DNA from: Mycobacterium sp. D16Q13
GTDB taxonomy: Bacteria; Actinomycetota; Actinomycetes; Mycobacteriales; Mycobacteriaceae
Length of the DNA stretch: 64,000 nt
NCBI RefSeq assembly: GCF_002013375.1
Contig: NZ_MAEW01000003.1
Location: 62,001-126,000, forward strand
Reading direction: 5' to 3'
Shown here: piece by piece, positions 25,569 to 34,541 of the stretch
Position numbering within the stretch: position 1 is the stretch's first letter
How the letters are laid out: each line of letters begins with the position of its first letter
The notes under the pieces: model-generated
Database searches by the model: none
The model's input: the letters and a program-made list of their open reading frames with translations, nothing else
What the model was told of the DNA's origin: nothing
Position numbers and translations under genes: made by a program

Positions 25569-26939
25569 CTACTTGTCGGCGGGCTCCGCGTCCGTAGATG
25601 CATGCCGTCGACGCTCAACGATGAGCAGTGCCCCGGCCAGTAGCGCGATGAGCACGACGATCAGCCCGACGATGTCGGCGAAGACACTCGGATGGGCGAG
25701 GCCATATCCGGTCAGCAGATCCACCTCGGCACGCTGCCGAACGAACTGACCGAGGACTACACCCAGCGCAGAAGCTGTGACCGCCAGGCCCCCGACCACC
25801 GTCAGCTGCACCGGCGAAACCCCATGGAACACCGCGTAGAAAAGGTAGACGGCCAGCGTCGCGATACCAGCCCCGGATAGCAGCAAGCCCAGTAACAATC
25901 CGCCCTCTGTCGTCGCGGCATCCAGTTCGATGACGGTCGCCACCACTCCGGCCACCAGCAACGCCACGCCCAGCACCGCGACGAGCGTGCGCTTGCCCGC
26001 GTCGATGAGGTACCCGGCGACCGGAGCCAAGACCAGTCCGGAGACGAAGAGGGCGAACGCGGGGGTATCTGAGGGTGCCTGCTCGCGATCGATCGACCAC
26101 CACATGGCCGCATGATCGAAGTCGGCGAACCGCACCAGGAAGGTGAGCACGGTGATGGCCAACAGTGCCGCCAGCACAACCGGACGGGTCAGCACGTCCG
26201 CGGCGATCAGTGCCGCCGAGCCCCTGCGCCGCGTCTGCGCGAAGAGCGCACCGAAGGACACCACAGCGACGATCGCGAGGATCGCGGCGCGCACCGGCGA
26301 GGCTTCGTCGATCAGGAGCCAGGCCAGGGCGGATACCCCCACTAGCCACAGCAGGGCGCCAACGAGGTCGAAGGTGTCGAAGGTGCCGACGAATTCGCGG
26401 TGCGGCTGGGTGAGAACCACCACCAGCACCACGACGGTCGCCGCGAGGATCCCGTAGGTGATCGGGCGCCAGTTCTGCGGCGAGTTGATATCCAAAACCT
26501 GACCCGCCAGCATGGCCAACGGATACATGGCCACCCAGAATCCCAAGGACAGACCACGCCCCTGTCTAGGTGTCGAATGCAGCACGATCAGCATCGAGGC
26601 CACCACGGTCAGCCCAGCGCCCAATGCCGAAACCAGCATGACCCAGGCAAGTAGTGTCGCCGATCCCGGTATCAACGACCCGGCCGTCGATAGGCCCAGG
26701 ATCACCAGTCCGGCGGCCAGGAAGGTCGTCGGCCGAATGTGATTTCCCAACCGGGCGAACACAAGCAATGTCACCACTGCTACCACGTCACCCGCGACGG
26801 TCGCCCACTCCACCGTGCCAAGGGCGTCATCACCCCGGTCCACTCCCCACACCGCCGCCAGACCGTGGTCCAGCATGGTCACCCGCGCCACCAGTAGCGC
26901 GGCGCAAGCGATAAAGACGTGCCGTACGGCCAGATTCAT
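25569..26939 (-). CDS. MFS transporter, 14-TM drug-efflux type
   Basis: A 456-residue integral membrane protein with about 14 hydrophobic helices, as in the QacA/EmrB drug:H+ antiporter group. It lacks a strong classic motif A but keeps the family layout, with a break around residues 180-200. It is monocistronic on the minus strand, between mkl and a DUF4126 gene. Efflux of toxic compounds is likely by family; the substrate is unknown. Confidence 0.78.
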   Translation of the reverse strand: MNLAVRHVFIACAALLVARVTMLDHGLAAVWGVDRGDDALGTVEWATVAGDVVAVVTLLVFARLGNHIRPTTFLAAGLVILGLSTAGSLIPGSATLLAWVMLVSALGAGLTVVASMLIVLHSTPRQGRGLSLGFWVAMYPLAMLAGQVLDINSPQNWRPITYGILAATVVVLVVVLTQPHREFVGTFDTFDLVGALLWLVGVSALAWLLIDEASPVRAAILAIVAVVSFGALFAQTRRRGSAALIAADVLTRPVVLAALLAITVLTFLVRFADFDHAAMWWSIDREQAPSDTPAFALFVSGLVLAPVAGYLIDAGKRTLVAVLGVALLVAGVVATVIELDAATTEGGLLLGLLLSGAGIATLAVYLFYAVFHGVSPVQLTVVGGLAVTASALGVVLGQFVRQRAEVDLLTGYGLAHPSVFADIVGLIVVLIALLAGALLIVERRRHASTDAEPADK

Positions 26940-27020
26940 GTCACCTTCATTCTCTCGTCTTGATCACTCTATGAGCCCCATCCACATTCGTCCTGCGATA
27001 GCCGTTATCGCGAGAGCTAT

Positions 27021-27617
27021 CTACGGGCCGGCCGAGTCGGTTCTGCGCCTGCCACGCGCCCAGCGGATCGCCCGGAAGGCCACCCATCCCAGTGCGACCG
27101 CAAGCACCAGCACCACGACAAACGCAAGAATCGGCACTGCCAAAGCGAGGATCGTCAGCACCAGCGAGGTGCCGTCTTCAGCGGTCGAGACCACTGGATT
27201 CCCCACGCCGGCAGTGGTGCCCGTCACAAAGGGGCGTGCGACCGTTCGGCCGGCATGCACACTGCCGGCGGTGATGGCGCCGAGAATCGCGCCTACCGCC
27301 GGTGGCAGATTCGCGGAAAGGCTCGTTTCCGCGGTGAACAGAATGGCTCCCGACGCCGGTGCGATAAATGTGCCGATCGCATGCAGGACCGAGTCGAGGG
27401 CCGGAATCTTGTCGCCGATGAGGTCGAGCACGAAGATGACCGCAAGGACGATCAGCGCCGGAGTGGAGGACAGCCAGCCGTACGACTGCCCGAGCTCGAT
27501 CCACCCGAATCGGTCGGCGGCACCCACCGCGAGCAGCGGCAGCCAAGCGTTCAGTCCGGCGGCACCCGAGAGCCCGAACGCCCCGAGGATGGCGCTGATG
27601 GCCGAGGTGATCTCCAT
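27021..27617 (-). CDS. DUF4126 membrane protein
   Basis: A 198-residue membrane protein with about five helices and the DUF4126 signature GAFGLSGAAGLNAWLPLL at the N-terminus and DLIGDKIPALDSVLHAIGTFIAPASGA in the middle (shown here only in part as key segments). The C-terminal tail is Arg-rich (cytosolic). Found widely in actinobacteria; function unknown. It is placed 52 bp after the downstream deazaflavin-type reductase gene region and upstream of the MFS gene, all on the minus strand. Confidence 0.78.
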   Translation of the reverse strand: MEITSAISAILGAFGLSGAAGLNAWLPLLAVGAADRFGWIELGQSYGWLSSTPALIVLAVIFVLDLIGDKIPALDSVLHAIGTFIAPASGAILFTAETSLSANLPPAVGAILGAITAGSVHAGRTVARPFVTGTTAGVGNPVVSTAEDGTSLVLTILALAVPILAFVVVLVLAVALGWVAFRAIRWARGRRRTDSAGP

Positions 27618-27668
27618 GTCACGAGTGTGACGCGATCGCGCGGTTTCAGCGGCGATTTCCCGACGGCG

Positions 27669-28247
27669 TCACGCGCGTGTGTCGAGTTCGACGACGAGTG
27701 GTGTCCCGCCCTCGAACCAGGCGCGATGCAGTTCAACAATCTTGCGTCGCGATGGCAAGCCCGTGCGGTGGAACATGTTTTCGACGTAATCGAAGGGATG
27801 TACGACACCACAGAATCGCTCGCGAGCCGCGTCATACACCGGGTCGCCGGGTGCGATCGGCCGAGCCACCCCGGAGTACGTTCCGTCGGTGAGCCTCAGG
27901 CTTACCTGCGGGTTGGCCTGAATATTCTTGACCCACAGGGTGTGCCGACCGGTTATCGCGGCCAGATATGCCCTATCCCCGTGGCGCACCGCCTTGACAT
28001 ACGTGATGCGCGGACTCCCGGATCTTCTGCCGATGGTCGTCAGTATGCCCACCCCGCGAGGCACCCGGATCGCGAACCATGGCCGGTGTATCGCGTGCAG
28101 CGCCCCGGCGAAACGCCGGCGCTCTGCCAGCGGGGCTGCCGTGGTGTCCAGTCCCGGTCGCCGCTCGAACACGTACCGTCCGTCCGTGTAGCGCAACGAC
28201 TCCGGCAAGGGGCCGTCCACGGTCTTAGCGGGGGTCCCAGTTCCCAT
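27669..28247 (-). CDS. Deazaflavin (F420)-dependent nitroreductase-family protein
   Basis: A 192-residue protein with the split beta-barrel fold of the Ddn/FDOR family: GILTTIGRRSGSPRITYVK, HTLWVKNIQANPQVSLRL and GVARPI are family hallmarks. Members bind F420, FAD or heme-like cofactors, and several reduce quinones or nitroimidazoles. I chose ATG 28245-28247, which overlaps the end of the carotenoid oxygenase gene by 23 bp in another frame, so the two are probably co-transcribed. Cofactor assignment is by family only. Confidence 0.8.
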   Translation of the reverse strand: MGTGTPAKTVDGPLPESLRYTDGRYVFERRPGLDTTAAPLAERRRFAGALHAIHRPWFAIRVPRGVGILTTIGRRSGSPRITYVKAVRHGDRAYLAAITGRHTLWVKNIQANPQVSLRLTDGTYSGVARPIAPGDPVYDAARERFCGVVHPFDYVENMFHRTGLPSRRKIVELHRAWFEGGTPLVVELDTRA

Positions 28248-29718
28248 GGAATCCTGCCGGCACTCGCTGTGGCAGATCGACCGTTGCCGCAAGCTCCAGA
28301 GTCTGTGCGTCCAGCACCACGAACTTGCCGTCGGACGTCCCAGCGCTGAGACCGAACCCGACGAGCACACCATCGTCTTCGGCAGTTCCCGAAGGATTCG
28401 GCACAAACGACATCTCACCCACCGCGAGCGAATCAAGCGCAGTCCGGCTGTCGGTGCCCGTCTGGTAATCGAACTTGACCAGGCTGCCGTCCACCTTGCC
28501 GTCGGACTCGAATGCCCCGGCAATGCAGGGCAGATATCCGTACCGGTGCTTCTTACCCGTCAGCTGCTCGTTGATCCGGGGGAACTCGAGATGGCGGTCA
28601 TCACGACGCTCCATGGTGACGGTGCCCTTGGCCAGGTTGATAACCCAACGGTCAAGCAGGCCGCGCGCATCGCTGGGGCCGAGTACGTCGGCGGAGAACA
28701 TGGAGTCATAACGGACCAGATCGATCACCAGGACTTCCTGGCCGTCACGCATCTCGGAGTATCCGTTCAGCGGGTGGAACACGTAACACGGCTCGATCTC
28801 GAACCAGCGCACATCGGATTTTCCTCCCTCACGCGGCATCACACCAATTCTGGCCGGGTACTTGGGATTCCACGAGTACGGAATCGAGGGCGACTTCCCC
28901 GAGAGTTGACTCGCCCTGGCGGCGATCGGGCCGGGGATCTTGATCTTGCCAATCAGGGATTGCATGACCAGCTGGGCGGGCTTGCGCAGAATCGCCGGCA
29001 TTGGCACCGACTTGGTGATCATCGAGGTGTCCAGGGTGACGGGCAGGTCGTAGAAGACGACGTACTTCTCGGTGAGAGTGAAGTCGTGCATCATCGGAGA
29101 ACCGTGGACCTTGATGTCAACCGTACGGCGGGCCCTGCCCGAGACGTCGATGACTGAATACTGCACGGTGTTCCCGCGCGCGAAAGAGTATGAGACGGCA
29201 TGCATTTCACCCGTATCGGGATCAATTTTCGGGTGGGCGGTGTATCCACCCGGCAGTGTCCCCTGGAAATCGCAGGTCCCGACGGTATCCAGCTCCTCGG
29301 TGAGCTCGTAGTTGGCGATACCGCCCTCCACCAGCGCCAGGGTGCGACCGGCATGACTGAGCGCATTGGTGTTGGGTCCGATCAGCGATGTGCCGGCCGA
29401 GGTACCGACGGCGACCGCCGCCTCCCCCAATGCCTTGCGCACCGACGCGGTGCGCACCCAGCGATTGCGGTACCACTGCGCCTTCCCGTCGCGTAACGAC
29501 AGGCCGTGCACCATCGCATCTCCGCTGAACAGGTGGTAGGTCGCGGGGTCCACCTCGGCGGCCGGGTTGGGACCGTTACGCAGGTAGCGCCCATCCAGGT
29601 AGTCCGGAATGGTGCCGGTGACTTTCAGGTCGGTACTTGTCACTTCCTGCTGAACCGGCTCCCAGACTCCGGTCAGATACAAGCTCTCCACGGCGGTGGG
29701 CTGGACTGTGGCGGTCAT
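28225..29718 (-). CDS. Carotenoid cleavage oxygenase (Rv0654-like)
   Basis: A 497-residue non-heme iron dioxygenase of the retinal pigment epithelium/lignostilbene family. It cleaves carotenoids or related polyenes. The RNGPNPAAEVDP and SGDAMVHGLSL segments at the N-terminus and the iron-ligand His region near the C-terminus (FHGNWDP) are conserved. Close likeness to M. tuberculosis Rv0654 and the neighbouring mkl (Rv0655) and divergent TetR (Rv0653c) support orthology. Expression is probably controlled by that TetR through the operator at 29746-29769. Confidence 0.93.
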   Translation of the reverse strand: MTATVQPTAVESLYLTGVWEPVQQEVTSTDLKVTGTIPDYLDGRYLRNGPNPAAEVDPATYHLFSGDAMVHGLSLRDGKAQWYRNRWVRTASVRKALGEAAVAVGTSAGTSLIGPNTNALSHAGRTLALVEGGIANYELTEELDTVGTCDFQGTLPGGYTAHPKIDPDTGEMHAVSYSFARGNTVQYSVIDVSGRARRTVDIKVHGSPMMHDFTLTEKYVVFYDLPVTLDTSMITKSVPMPAILRKPAQLVMQSLIGKIKIPGPIAARASQLSGKSPSIPYSWNPKYPARIGVMPREGGKSDVRWFEIEPCYVFHPLNGYSEMRDGQEVLVIDLVRYDSMFSADVLGPSDARGLLDRWVINLAKGTVTMERRDDRHLEFPRINEQLTGKKHRYGYLPCIAGAFESDGKVDGSLVKFDYQTGTDSRTALDSLAVGEMSFVPNPSGTAEDDGVLVGFGLSAGTSDGKFVVLDAQTLELAATVDLPQRVPAGFHGNWDPR

Positions 29719-29745
29719 CGTGTCCTCCAGGGCTGACTGGCTGGC

Positions 29746-29769
29746 ATAACATCGTTATTACGCCGTTAT
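29746..29769. promoter_or_regulatory. Tandem TetR half-site repeats (operator)
   Basis: Between the divergent carotenoid oxygenase and TetR genes lies ATAAC-ATC-GTTAT (29746-29758) followed at 11-bp spacing by TTAC-GCC-GTTA. Both fit T(A/T)AC-N3-GTTA. One-helical-turn spacing suggests two regulator dimers side by side. It lies 28-50 bp from both start codons. Confidence 0.55.
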
Positions 29770-29806
29770 GGTGAACCTACTCCCGTTGTGCGAACATGGC
29801 AAGACC

Positions 29807-30523
29807 ATGAGCTCATCCATACCGCGAAACAGTCAGGGAAACGACCGGGCCGTCGCACGCAATCCCCGGGTCGACCTGGTATCCGCGGCAGTGCAGCTGC
29901 TAAACGAGCAGGGCCCCGATGCACTGCAGACGCGGAAGATCGCCGCTGCCGCCGGCACCTCCACCATGGCGGTCTACACCTATTTCGGTGGCATGAGCGA
30001 GCTCATCGCCGAGGTAGCCGAGGAAGGCCTGCGCCAGTTCGCCGCAGCACAGTCCGACGTGCCCCAGACCGGTGACCCCATCGCCGATTTCATGGTGACG
30101 GGCATGGTCTATCGCCAGTTCGCCATCGACCACCCGCACATGTACCGACTGATGTTCGGCGTCACGAGCGCGCACGGCATCAACGCCCCCAGCCGCAACA
30201 TGTTCAACACCGTGCACCTGACACCCCAGCACGCCAGCGCCACACAGCTCTATCGCAGCGTGCAGCGCGCCATGGCCGCGGGCCGGATCGACGGCTCACC
30301 CGACGACGCCGCGAAGGTCGCCGCGACCGCCGCCAAGTTCTGGACCATCATGCACGGGTTTGTCATGCTGGAACTGGCCGGATTCTGGGGCGAAGACGGC
30401 GCTGCGGTCGGCCCGGTACTGGGCTCCATGACCACGGATCTGCTGATCGCACTGGGCGATACGCCCGAACAGCTCAGCAGCTCGGCCGCCAACGCCGCTG
30501 CCCGAATCGCCGCGCTGGCCTAG
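29807..30523 (+). CDS. TetR-family regulator (Rv0653c-like)
   Basis: A 238-residue repressor with an N-terminal HTH (residues about 20-65: DLVSAAVQLLNEQGPDAL, TRKIAAAAGTSTMAVYTYFGGMSEL). The C-terminal domain (ATAAKFWTIMHGFVMLELAGFWG) resembles the TetR WHG group. ATG 29807 (MSSSIPRN) starts close to the HTH; the upstream in-frame start would overlap the operator. It is divergent from the carotenoid oxygenase gene, which is its likely target. Ligand unknown. Confidence 0.87.
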   Translation: MSSSIPRNSQGNDRAVARNPRVDLVSAAVQLLNEQGPDALQTRKIAAAAGTSTMAVYTYFGGMSELIAEVAEEGLRQFAAAQSDVPQTGDPIADFMVTGMVYRQFAIDHPHMYRLMFGVTSAHGINAPSRNMFNTVHLTPQHASATQLYRSVQRAMAAGRIDGSPDDAAKVAATAAKFWTIMHGFVMLELAGFWGEDGAAVGPVLGSMTTDLLIALGDTPEQLSSSAANAAARIAALA

Positions 30524-30530
30524 CGCCGAT

Positions 30531-30827
30531 CTAGAGCGGCGCCCAGGACAATTCGTCGGGATCTTCGTGGCTGATCGGCACGGTGGTCGGTGCCGGTGCC
30601 GACACCGCGGTATCCCGCAGGGCCGCCACTGCACGGACCGCTGTCGCGGTGGGAGCTCGCATATCCCGGGCAAGACGCGTTAGCAGTCGCCTGCGTAGCT
30701 CGTCATCGGTGGACGTCTGCGTTCGCGGCGTGGGTGCGACCGCCTCGGGAGTGCGACGACGCCGGGCGCGAAGCGCCGCGAGGAGCAGCAGGAAGCAGCT
30801 CACGCCGATGAGCAGAGAGACGATCAC
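30531..30827 (-). CDS. Small single-TM protein, unknown
   Basis: A 98-residue protein with one N-terminal transmembrane helix (about VIVSLLIGVSCFLLLLAAL) followed by an Arg-rich stretch and a soluble tail rich in Arg/Thr/Ala. GTG 30827 is chosen because an upstream extension would cover the rplL terminator and has no membrane-protein character. I recognise no family. It lies just after the ribosomal rplJL operon and could be an independent small gene. Low certainty that it is expressed. Confidence 0.5.
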   Translation of the reverse strand: MIVSLLIGVSCFLLLLAALRARRRRTPEAVAPTPRTQTSTDDELRRRLLTRLARDMRAPTATAVRAVAALRDTAVSAPAPTTVPISHEDPDELSWAPL

Positions 30828-30852
30828 GGAATCGAGTGTGCGGGGTGAAAAC

Positions 30853-30897
30853 GAAACCGGCCCCCGGAAGTCCGAAGACTCCCAGGGGCCAGGTTTC
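30853..30897 (-). terminator. Terminator of rplJL
   Basis: Hairpin read on the minus strand: AAACC...GGCCCC...GACT, loop CGAA-type, AGTC...GGGGCC...GGTTT, followed by CGTTTTC. Some bulges are present in the stem. It lies 16 bp downstream of the rplL stop. Confidence 0.65.
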
Positions 30898-30912
30898 GAA
30901 ACGTACTGCGAA

Positions 30913-31299
30913 CTACTTGACGGTGATCGTCGCGCCGGCAGCCTCGAGCTTGGCCTTGGCGTCCTCGGCGGCCTCCTTGGCAACCTTCTCCAGCAGCGGC
31001 TTGGGGGCCGCGTCGACCAGGTCCTTGGCTTCCTTCAGACCCAGGCCGGAGACGATCTCGCGCACAACCTTGATCACGCCGATCTTCTTGTCGCCGGCGC
31101 TCTCCAGGATGACGTCGAACTCGCTCTGCTCCTCGGCAGCCTCGGCGGCCGGGGCAGCGCCACCGGCAGCGGCGACGGCGACCGGAGCGGCAGCGGTGAC
31201 CTCGAAGACCTCTTCGAAGGTCTTGACGAACTCGGACAGCTCAAGCAGCGTCAGCTCCTTGAAAGCATCGATCAGTTCCTCGGTGCTCAGCTTTGCCAT
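30913..31299 (-). CDS. rplL: 50S ribosomal protein L7/L12
   Basis: Stalk protein that recruits translational GTPases, 128 residues. It has the N-terminal dimerisation helices ([21 protein letters not shown]), the Ala/Gly hinge (about residues 35-55) and the C-terminal factor-binding domain ([21 protein letters not shown]). It follows rplJ by 64 bp in the rplJL operon and ends at a hairpin terminator. Confidence 0.98.
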   Translation of the reverse strand: MAKLSTEELIDAFKELTLLELSEFVKTFEEVFEVTAAAPVAVAAAGGAAPAAEAAEEQSEFDVILESAGDKKIGVIKVVREIVSGLGLKEAKDLVDAAPKPLLEKVAKEAAEDAKAKLEAAGATITVK

Positions 31300-31363
31300 G
31301 ATGTTGGTTCCTTCCTTGATTTACAACAGGTTTGGTTGGTACTGGCGGATCGAAGGGGCGCTT

Positions 31364-31891
31364 CTACGCCGCCTCTTCGCTGGCCTTCTTTTCCTGCAGG
31401 GCGGCGGCCAGGCGTGCAACCTGGGACGCCGGGGCGTTGAACAGCCCGGCGGCCTTGGCCAGGTTGCCCTTCATCGCGCCGGCCAGCTTGGCCAGCAGCA
31501 CCTCGCGCGATTCCAGATCGGCGATGCGCTCAACCTCGGCAACTGACAGGGCGCGGCCATCCATGTAGCCGCCCTTGATGATCAGAGCCTTGTTTTCTTT
31601 CGCGAAGGTCTTGATGGCCTTCGCAGCGTCCACGGGCTCACCCTTGATGAACGCGATTGCCGTTGGGCCGCTGAACAGTTCGTCCAGGCCCTCCACACCG
31701 GCGTCCGCAGCCGCACGCTTGACCAGCGTGTTCTTGGCGACGGAGTAGGTGGCGGAAGCTCCGAGGGAGCGACGCAGGGTGCCCAGAGCGGACACCGACA
31801 GGCCGCGGTACTCGGTGATCACGGTCGCAGTTGAATCCTTGAACTGCTCGGTGATCTCGGCAACGGCGGTGACCTTTTCAGTCTTGGCCAT
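31364..31891 (-). CDS. rplJ: 50S ribosomal protein L10
   Basis: Stalk base protein of 175 residues that anchors L7/L12 dimers to 23S rRNA. I chose ATG 31889-31891 ([13 protein letters not shown]) because GAGGAGG precedes it at good spacing. [16 protein letters not shown] and [15 protein letters not shown] are the typical N-terminal blocks. A structured leader with two hairpins lies upstream, as in L10-leader autoregulation known for this operon. Confidence 0.97.
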   Translation of the reverse strand: MAKTEKVTAVAEITEQFKDSTATVITEYRGLSVSALGTLRRSLGASATYSVAKNTLVKRAAADAGVEGLDELFSGPTAIAFIKGEPVDAAKAIKTFAKENKALIIKGGYMDGRALSVAEVERIADLESREVLLAKLAGAMKGNLAKAAGLFNAPASQVARLAAALQEKKASEEAA

Positions 31892-31970
31892 GTATTGCCT
31901 CCTCATCTCGTTTCGGTCGCTGCACCTGGGACATGACGGCCTGAGATCGAGAAGGAGTCTGAAATGACGA

Positions 31971-32024
31971 ACGCCCCGACGCAGACAGGTCGGGGCGTGA
32001 AAATCCGCGGACTTTTGGTCCGCG
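31971..32024 (-). promoter_or_regulatory. rplJ leader with two hairpins (L10-leader-like)
   Basis: On the minus strand, reading toward rplJ, a 7-bp hairpin CGCGGAC-CAAAA-GTCCGCG (32006-32024) is followed by ATTTTC. Then comes a 10-bp hairpin ACGCCCCGAC / GTCGGGGCGT (31971-31998, 8-base loop) followed by TCGTCATTTC. The known mode is L10 binding to its mRNA leader; the second hairpin may act as an attenuator. The assignment is by context and visible folding only. Confidence 0.5.
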
Positions 32025-32054
32025 AGTCTAAACCTCGTCCTCCTGCGTGGGCCG

Positions 32055-32070
32055 TCAGGACATGTCCTGA
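32055..32070. repeat. Perfect 16-bp palindrome between rplJ and the hydrolase gene
   Basis: TCAGGACATGTCCTGA is an exact palindrome in the divergent spacer, about 100 bp upstream of the hydrolase ATG. It could be an operator of an unknown regulator. A CTCGCGAG core also occurs nearby (32079-32090). Confidence 0.6.
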
Positions 32071-32168
32071 ACCTTCAACCTCGCGAGAGGTGACCGACGG
32101 TCTTCGGTGGAGCTCTGAGAGATTACCGCAGATGGGGGCGATCATCCAAAACGGCGTGGTATCCAGGA

Positions 32169-33128
32169 ATGGTGCCGTTGTCCTCCGAAGTTCCCACCCG
32201 ATCAGGCATCGCACGTAACGGCGATATCGAGCTCTTCTACGAAGACCTCGGCAACCCGGGCGATCCCGCGGTCATCCTCGTCATGGGTGTAGCGGCGCAG
32301 CTCCCGATGTGGCCGGACGGGTTCTGCCAGCGACTCCTCGATCGAGGCTATCGCGTGATCCGCTTCGATAACCGCGATTGCGGGCTGTCGACGAAGCTGG
32401 ACGGGCACAAGGCGCCCGGATCGGTCCAGCGCCGGGTGGTCCGCTACGCGTTCGGCGTGGGCAGTGCGGTCCCGTACACGCTCCTCGACATGGCCGAGGA
32501 CGTCCGTACCCTCATCGACCACCTTGGCCTGGACACCGTGCATATAGCGGGTGCCTCGATGGGTGGGATGATCGTGCAGGTCTTCGCGGGCACCTACCCC
32601 GAGCGCGTCAACTCCGTCGGCATCATCTACTCGGCGACCGGCCGCCCATTCTCACGGTTGCCGTCCTGGGCACTCATCAAGACCGCCATGACGGCCCCAG
32701 GTAAGAACGCGACGCCCGAGGAATGGCTCGAGTTCGAGGTGAACACCGGCATCGTCTACAACGGGCCCGACAACCTGCCCTCCCGCGAGGCACTGCGACA
32801 GCGCATCCTGGAACACCGGGCCCGCAGCGACTACAAGGTGGGTACCGTGCGCCAATTCGATGCCATCCTCGGCACCGGCAGCCTGCTGCGCTTCACCCGC
32901 GCCATCACCGCCCCGACGGTCGTGATCCACGGCCGCAATGACCCGCTGGTGCCGTATCAGAACGGGCGGGTGGTGGCCAAGAACATCCGGAACTCGCGGT
33001 TCGCGCTCATCGAAGGCATGGGCCACGATCTGCCCGAGCCCGTGTGGGAGCCCGTGACCACAGAGTTGTTGGCAACTTTCGACAGGGGCACCGCCCGCCC
33101 GCGGGGCTCTGTGTGCAGGACTGACTAG
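32169..33128 (+). CDS. Alpha/beta hydrolase (LipG-like paralogue)
   Basis: A 319-residue alpha/beta hydrolase. The nucleophile elbow GASMGG has Ser130 and the catalytic His is in GMGHDLPEP near the C-terminus; RFDNRDCGLSTKLDG is shared with the downstream hydrolase at 34542. Likely an esterase or lipase acting on lipid-type esters. It is followed 35 bp later by the UbiB-like kinase and then the second hydrolase. The ATG at 32169 is preceded by AGGA. Confidence 0.87.
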   Translation: MVPLSSEVPTRSGIARNGDIELFYEDLGNPGDPAVILVMGVAAQLPMWPDGFCQRLLDRGYRVIRFDNRDCGLSTKLDGHKAPGSVQRRVVRYAFGVGSAVPYTLLDMAEDVRTLIDHLGLDTVHIAGASMGGMIVQVFAGTYPERVNSVGIIYSATGRPFSRLPSWALIKTAMTAPGKNATPEEWLEFEVNTGIVYNGPDNLPSREALRQRILEHRARSDYKVGTVRQFDAILGTGSLLRFTRAITAPTVVIHGRNDPLVPYQNGRVVAKNIRNSRFALIEGMGHDLPEPVWEPVTTELLATFDRGTARPRGSVCRTD

Positions 33129-33163
33129 GGCCGCACGGCCATGATGCGGCACACTTGCATTTC

Positions 33164-34540
33164 ATGACTGCCCAAGAACGTTCCGGCCGGAGCGTAGGTG
33201 AAGGCCGTGGACGTCAGGTTGCACCGCTCGGGCGCGTGGCGTTGCTCTCCGAGGCCGCGCGGCTGGGCACCACAGGCTGGCAGGTCGCCCGCACCGCAGG
33301 CCGAGTGCTGGGCAAGATCACCAAGAAGGGCAGCTTCGAGCAGAAGGTCATCGCCGAGCTTCCCCAGACCTTCTCCGATCTGGGTCCCACGTACGTCAAG
33401 CTCGGCCAGATCATCGCCTCCAGTCCCGGCGCGTTCGGCGAGCCGCTGTCCCGTGAATTCCGGGGCCTGCTCGACCGCGTCCCGCCCGCCGATTCAGCCC
33501 AGGTTCGAGAACTCATCATCTCCGAGCTCGGCGATGAACCCGAAAAGCTCTTCGCCAGCTTTGACTCCGAGCCGTTCGCATCCGCGTCGATCGCCCAGGT
33601 GCATTACGCGACACTGCATTCCGGCGAGGACGTGGTGGTCAAGATCCAACGTCCGGGGATCCGCCGCCGGGTCGCGGCCGACCTGCAGATCATGAAGCGC
33701 GGAGCGGCGCTACTGGAACTAGGCAAGGTGGGCCGGATGCTCTCCGCCCGCGACGTGGTGGACGATTTCTCCGGAAACCTTTCCGAGGAACTGGATTTCC
33801 TTGCCGAAGGCCAGGCCATGCAGACCTGGGTGGAGCACCTGCACACCTCGTCGCTCGGCAAGAACATCCGGGTACCGGACGTGCACTGGCACTACACGAC
33901 ATCCAAGGTGCTCACCATGGAGCGGGTGCACGGCATCCGGATCGACGACGCGCCGGCCATCCGCAAGGCGGGCTTCGACGGCACCGAGCTGGTGAAGTCG
34001 TTGTTGTTCTCGGTGTTCGAATCCGGTCTGCGCCAAGGCTTGTTCCACGGCGACCTGCATGCGGGAAATCTTCTCGTGGACCACGAGGGCCGGATCGTAT
34101 TCCTGGACTTCGGCATCGTCGGATTCATCGACCCACGGACCCGCTGGCTGTTGCGCGAGCTGATTCACGCGCTACTGGTCAAGAAGGATCATCGCGCCGC
34201 GGGCAAAATCGTGGTTCTGTTGGGCGCCGTCGGCAATCCCGGCGACGCCGATAAGGGCACCCAGGACATGCAGGCCTTCGCCACTCCCCTGACCATGAAA
34301 TCCCTTGGGGACATGTCATATTCGGAGATCGGCAAGCAGCTGTCCGCACTCGCTGAACAATACGACGTCAAGCTTCCGCGTGAGCTGGTACTCATCGGCA
34401 AGCAATTCCTGTACGTCGAGCGGTACATGAAGCTGCTGGCGCCGCGCTGGCAGATGATGGAAGACCCCGAACTCACAGGCTACTTCGGCAACTTCATTGT
34501 CGACATCAGCCGTGAGCACAACCGCGAGGGAGACATCTGA
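33164..34540 (+). CDS. UbiB/ABC1-type atypical kinase (Rv0647c-like)
   Basis: A 458-residue protein of the ABC1/ADCK/UbiB atypical kinase family. Visible motifs: KxGQ-type VKLGQIIASSPGAFG, ASIAQVH, KIQRPGIRRRV, HGDLHAGNLLVD (catalytic loop) and DFGIVGFID. In other bacteria and mitochondria such proteins support quinone or lipid metabolism; here it is flanked by lipase-like genes, as Rv0647c-lipG are. ATG 33164 is chosen over an upstream TTG. Its stop is 1 bp before the lipG-like ATG. Confidence 0.9.
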   Translation: MTAQERSGRSVGEGRGRQVAPLGRVALLSEAARLGTTGWQVARTAGRVLGKITKKGSFEQKVIAELPQTFSDLGPTYVKLGQIIASSPGAFGEPLSREFRGLLDRVPPADSAQVRELIISELGDEPEKLFASFDSEPFASASIAQVHYATLHSGEDVVVKIQRPGIRRRVAADLQIMKRGAALLELGKVGRMLSARDVVDDFSGNLSEELDFLAEGQAMQTWVEHLHTSSLGKNIRVPDVHWHYTTSKVLTMERVHGIRIDDAPAIRKAGFDGTELVKSLLFSVFESGLRQGLFHGDLHAGNLLVDHEGRIVFLDFGIVGFIDPRTRWLLRELIHALLVKKDHRAAGKIVVLLGAVGNPGDADKGTQDMQAFATPLTMKSLGDMSYSEIGKQLSALAEQYDVKLPRELVLIGKQFLYVERYMKLLAPRWQMMEDPELTGYFGNFIVDISREHNREGDI

Positions 34541-34541
34541 G

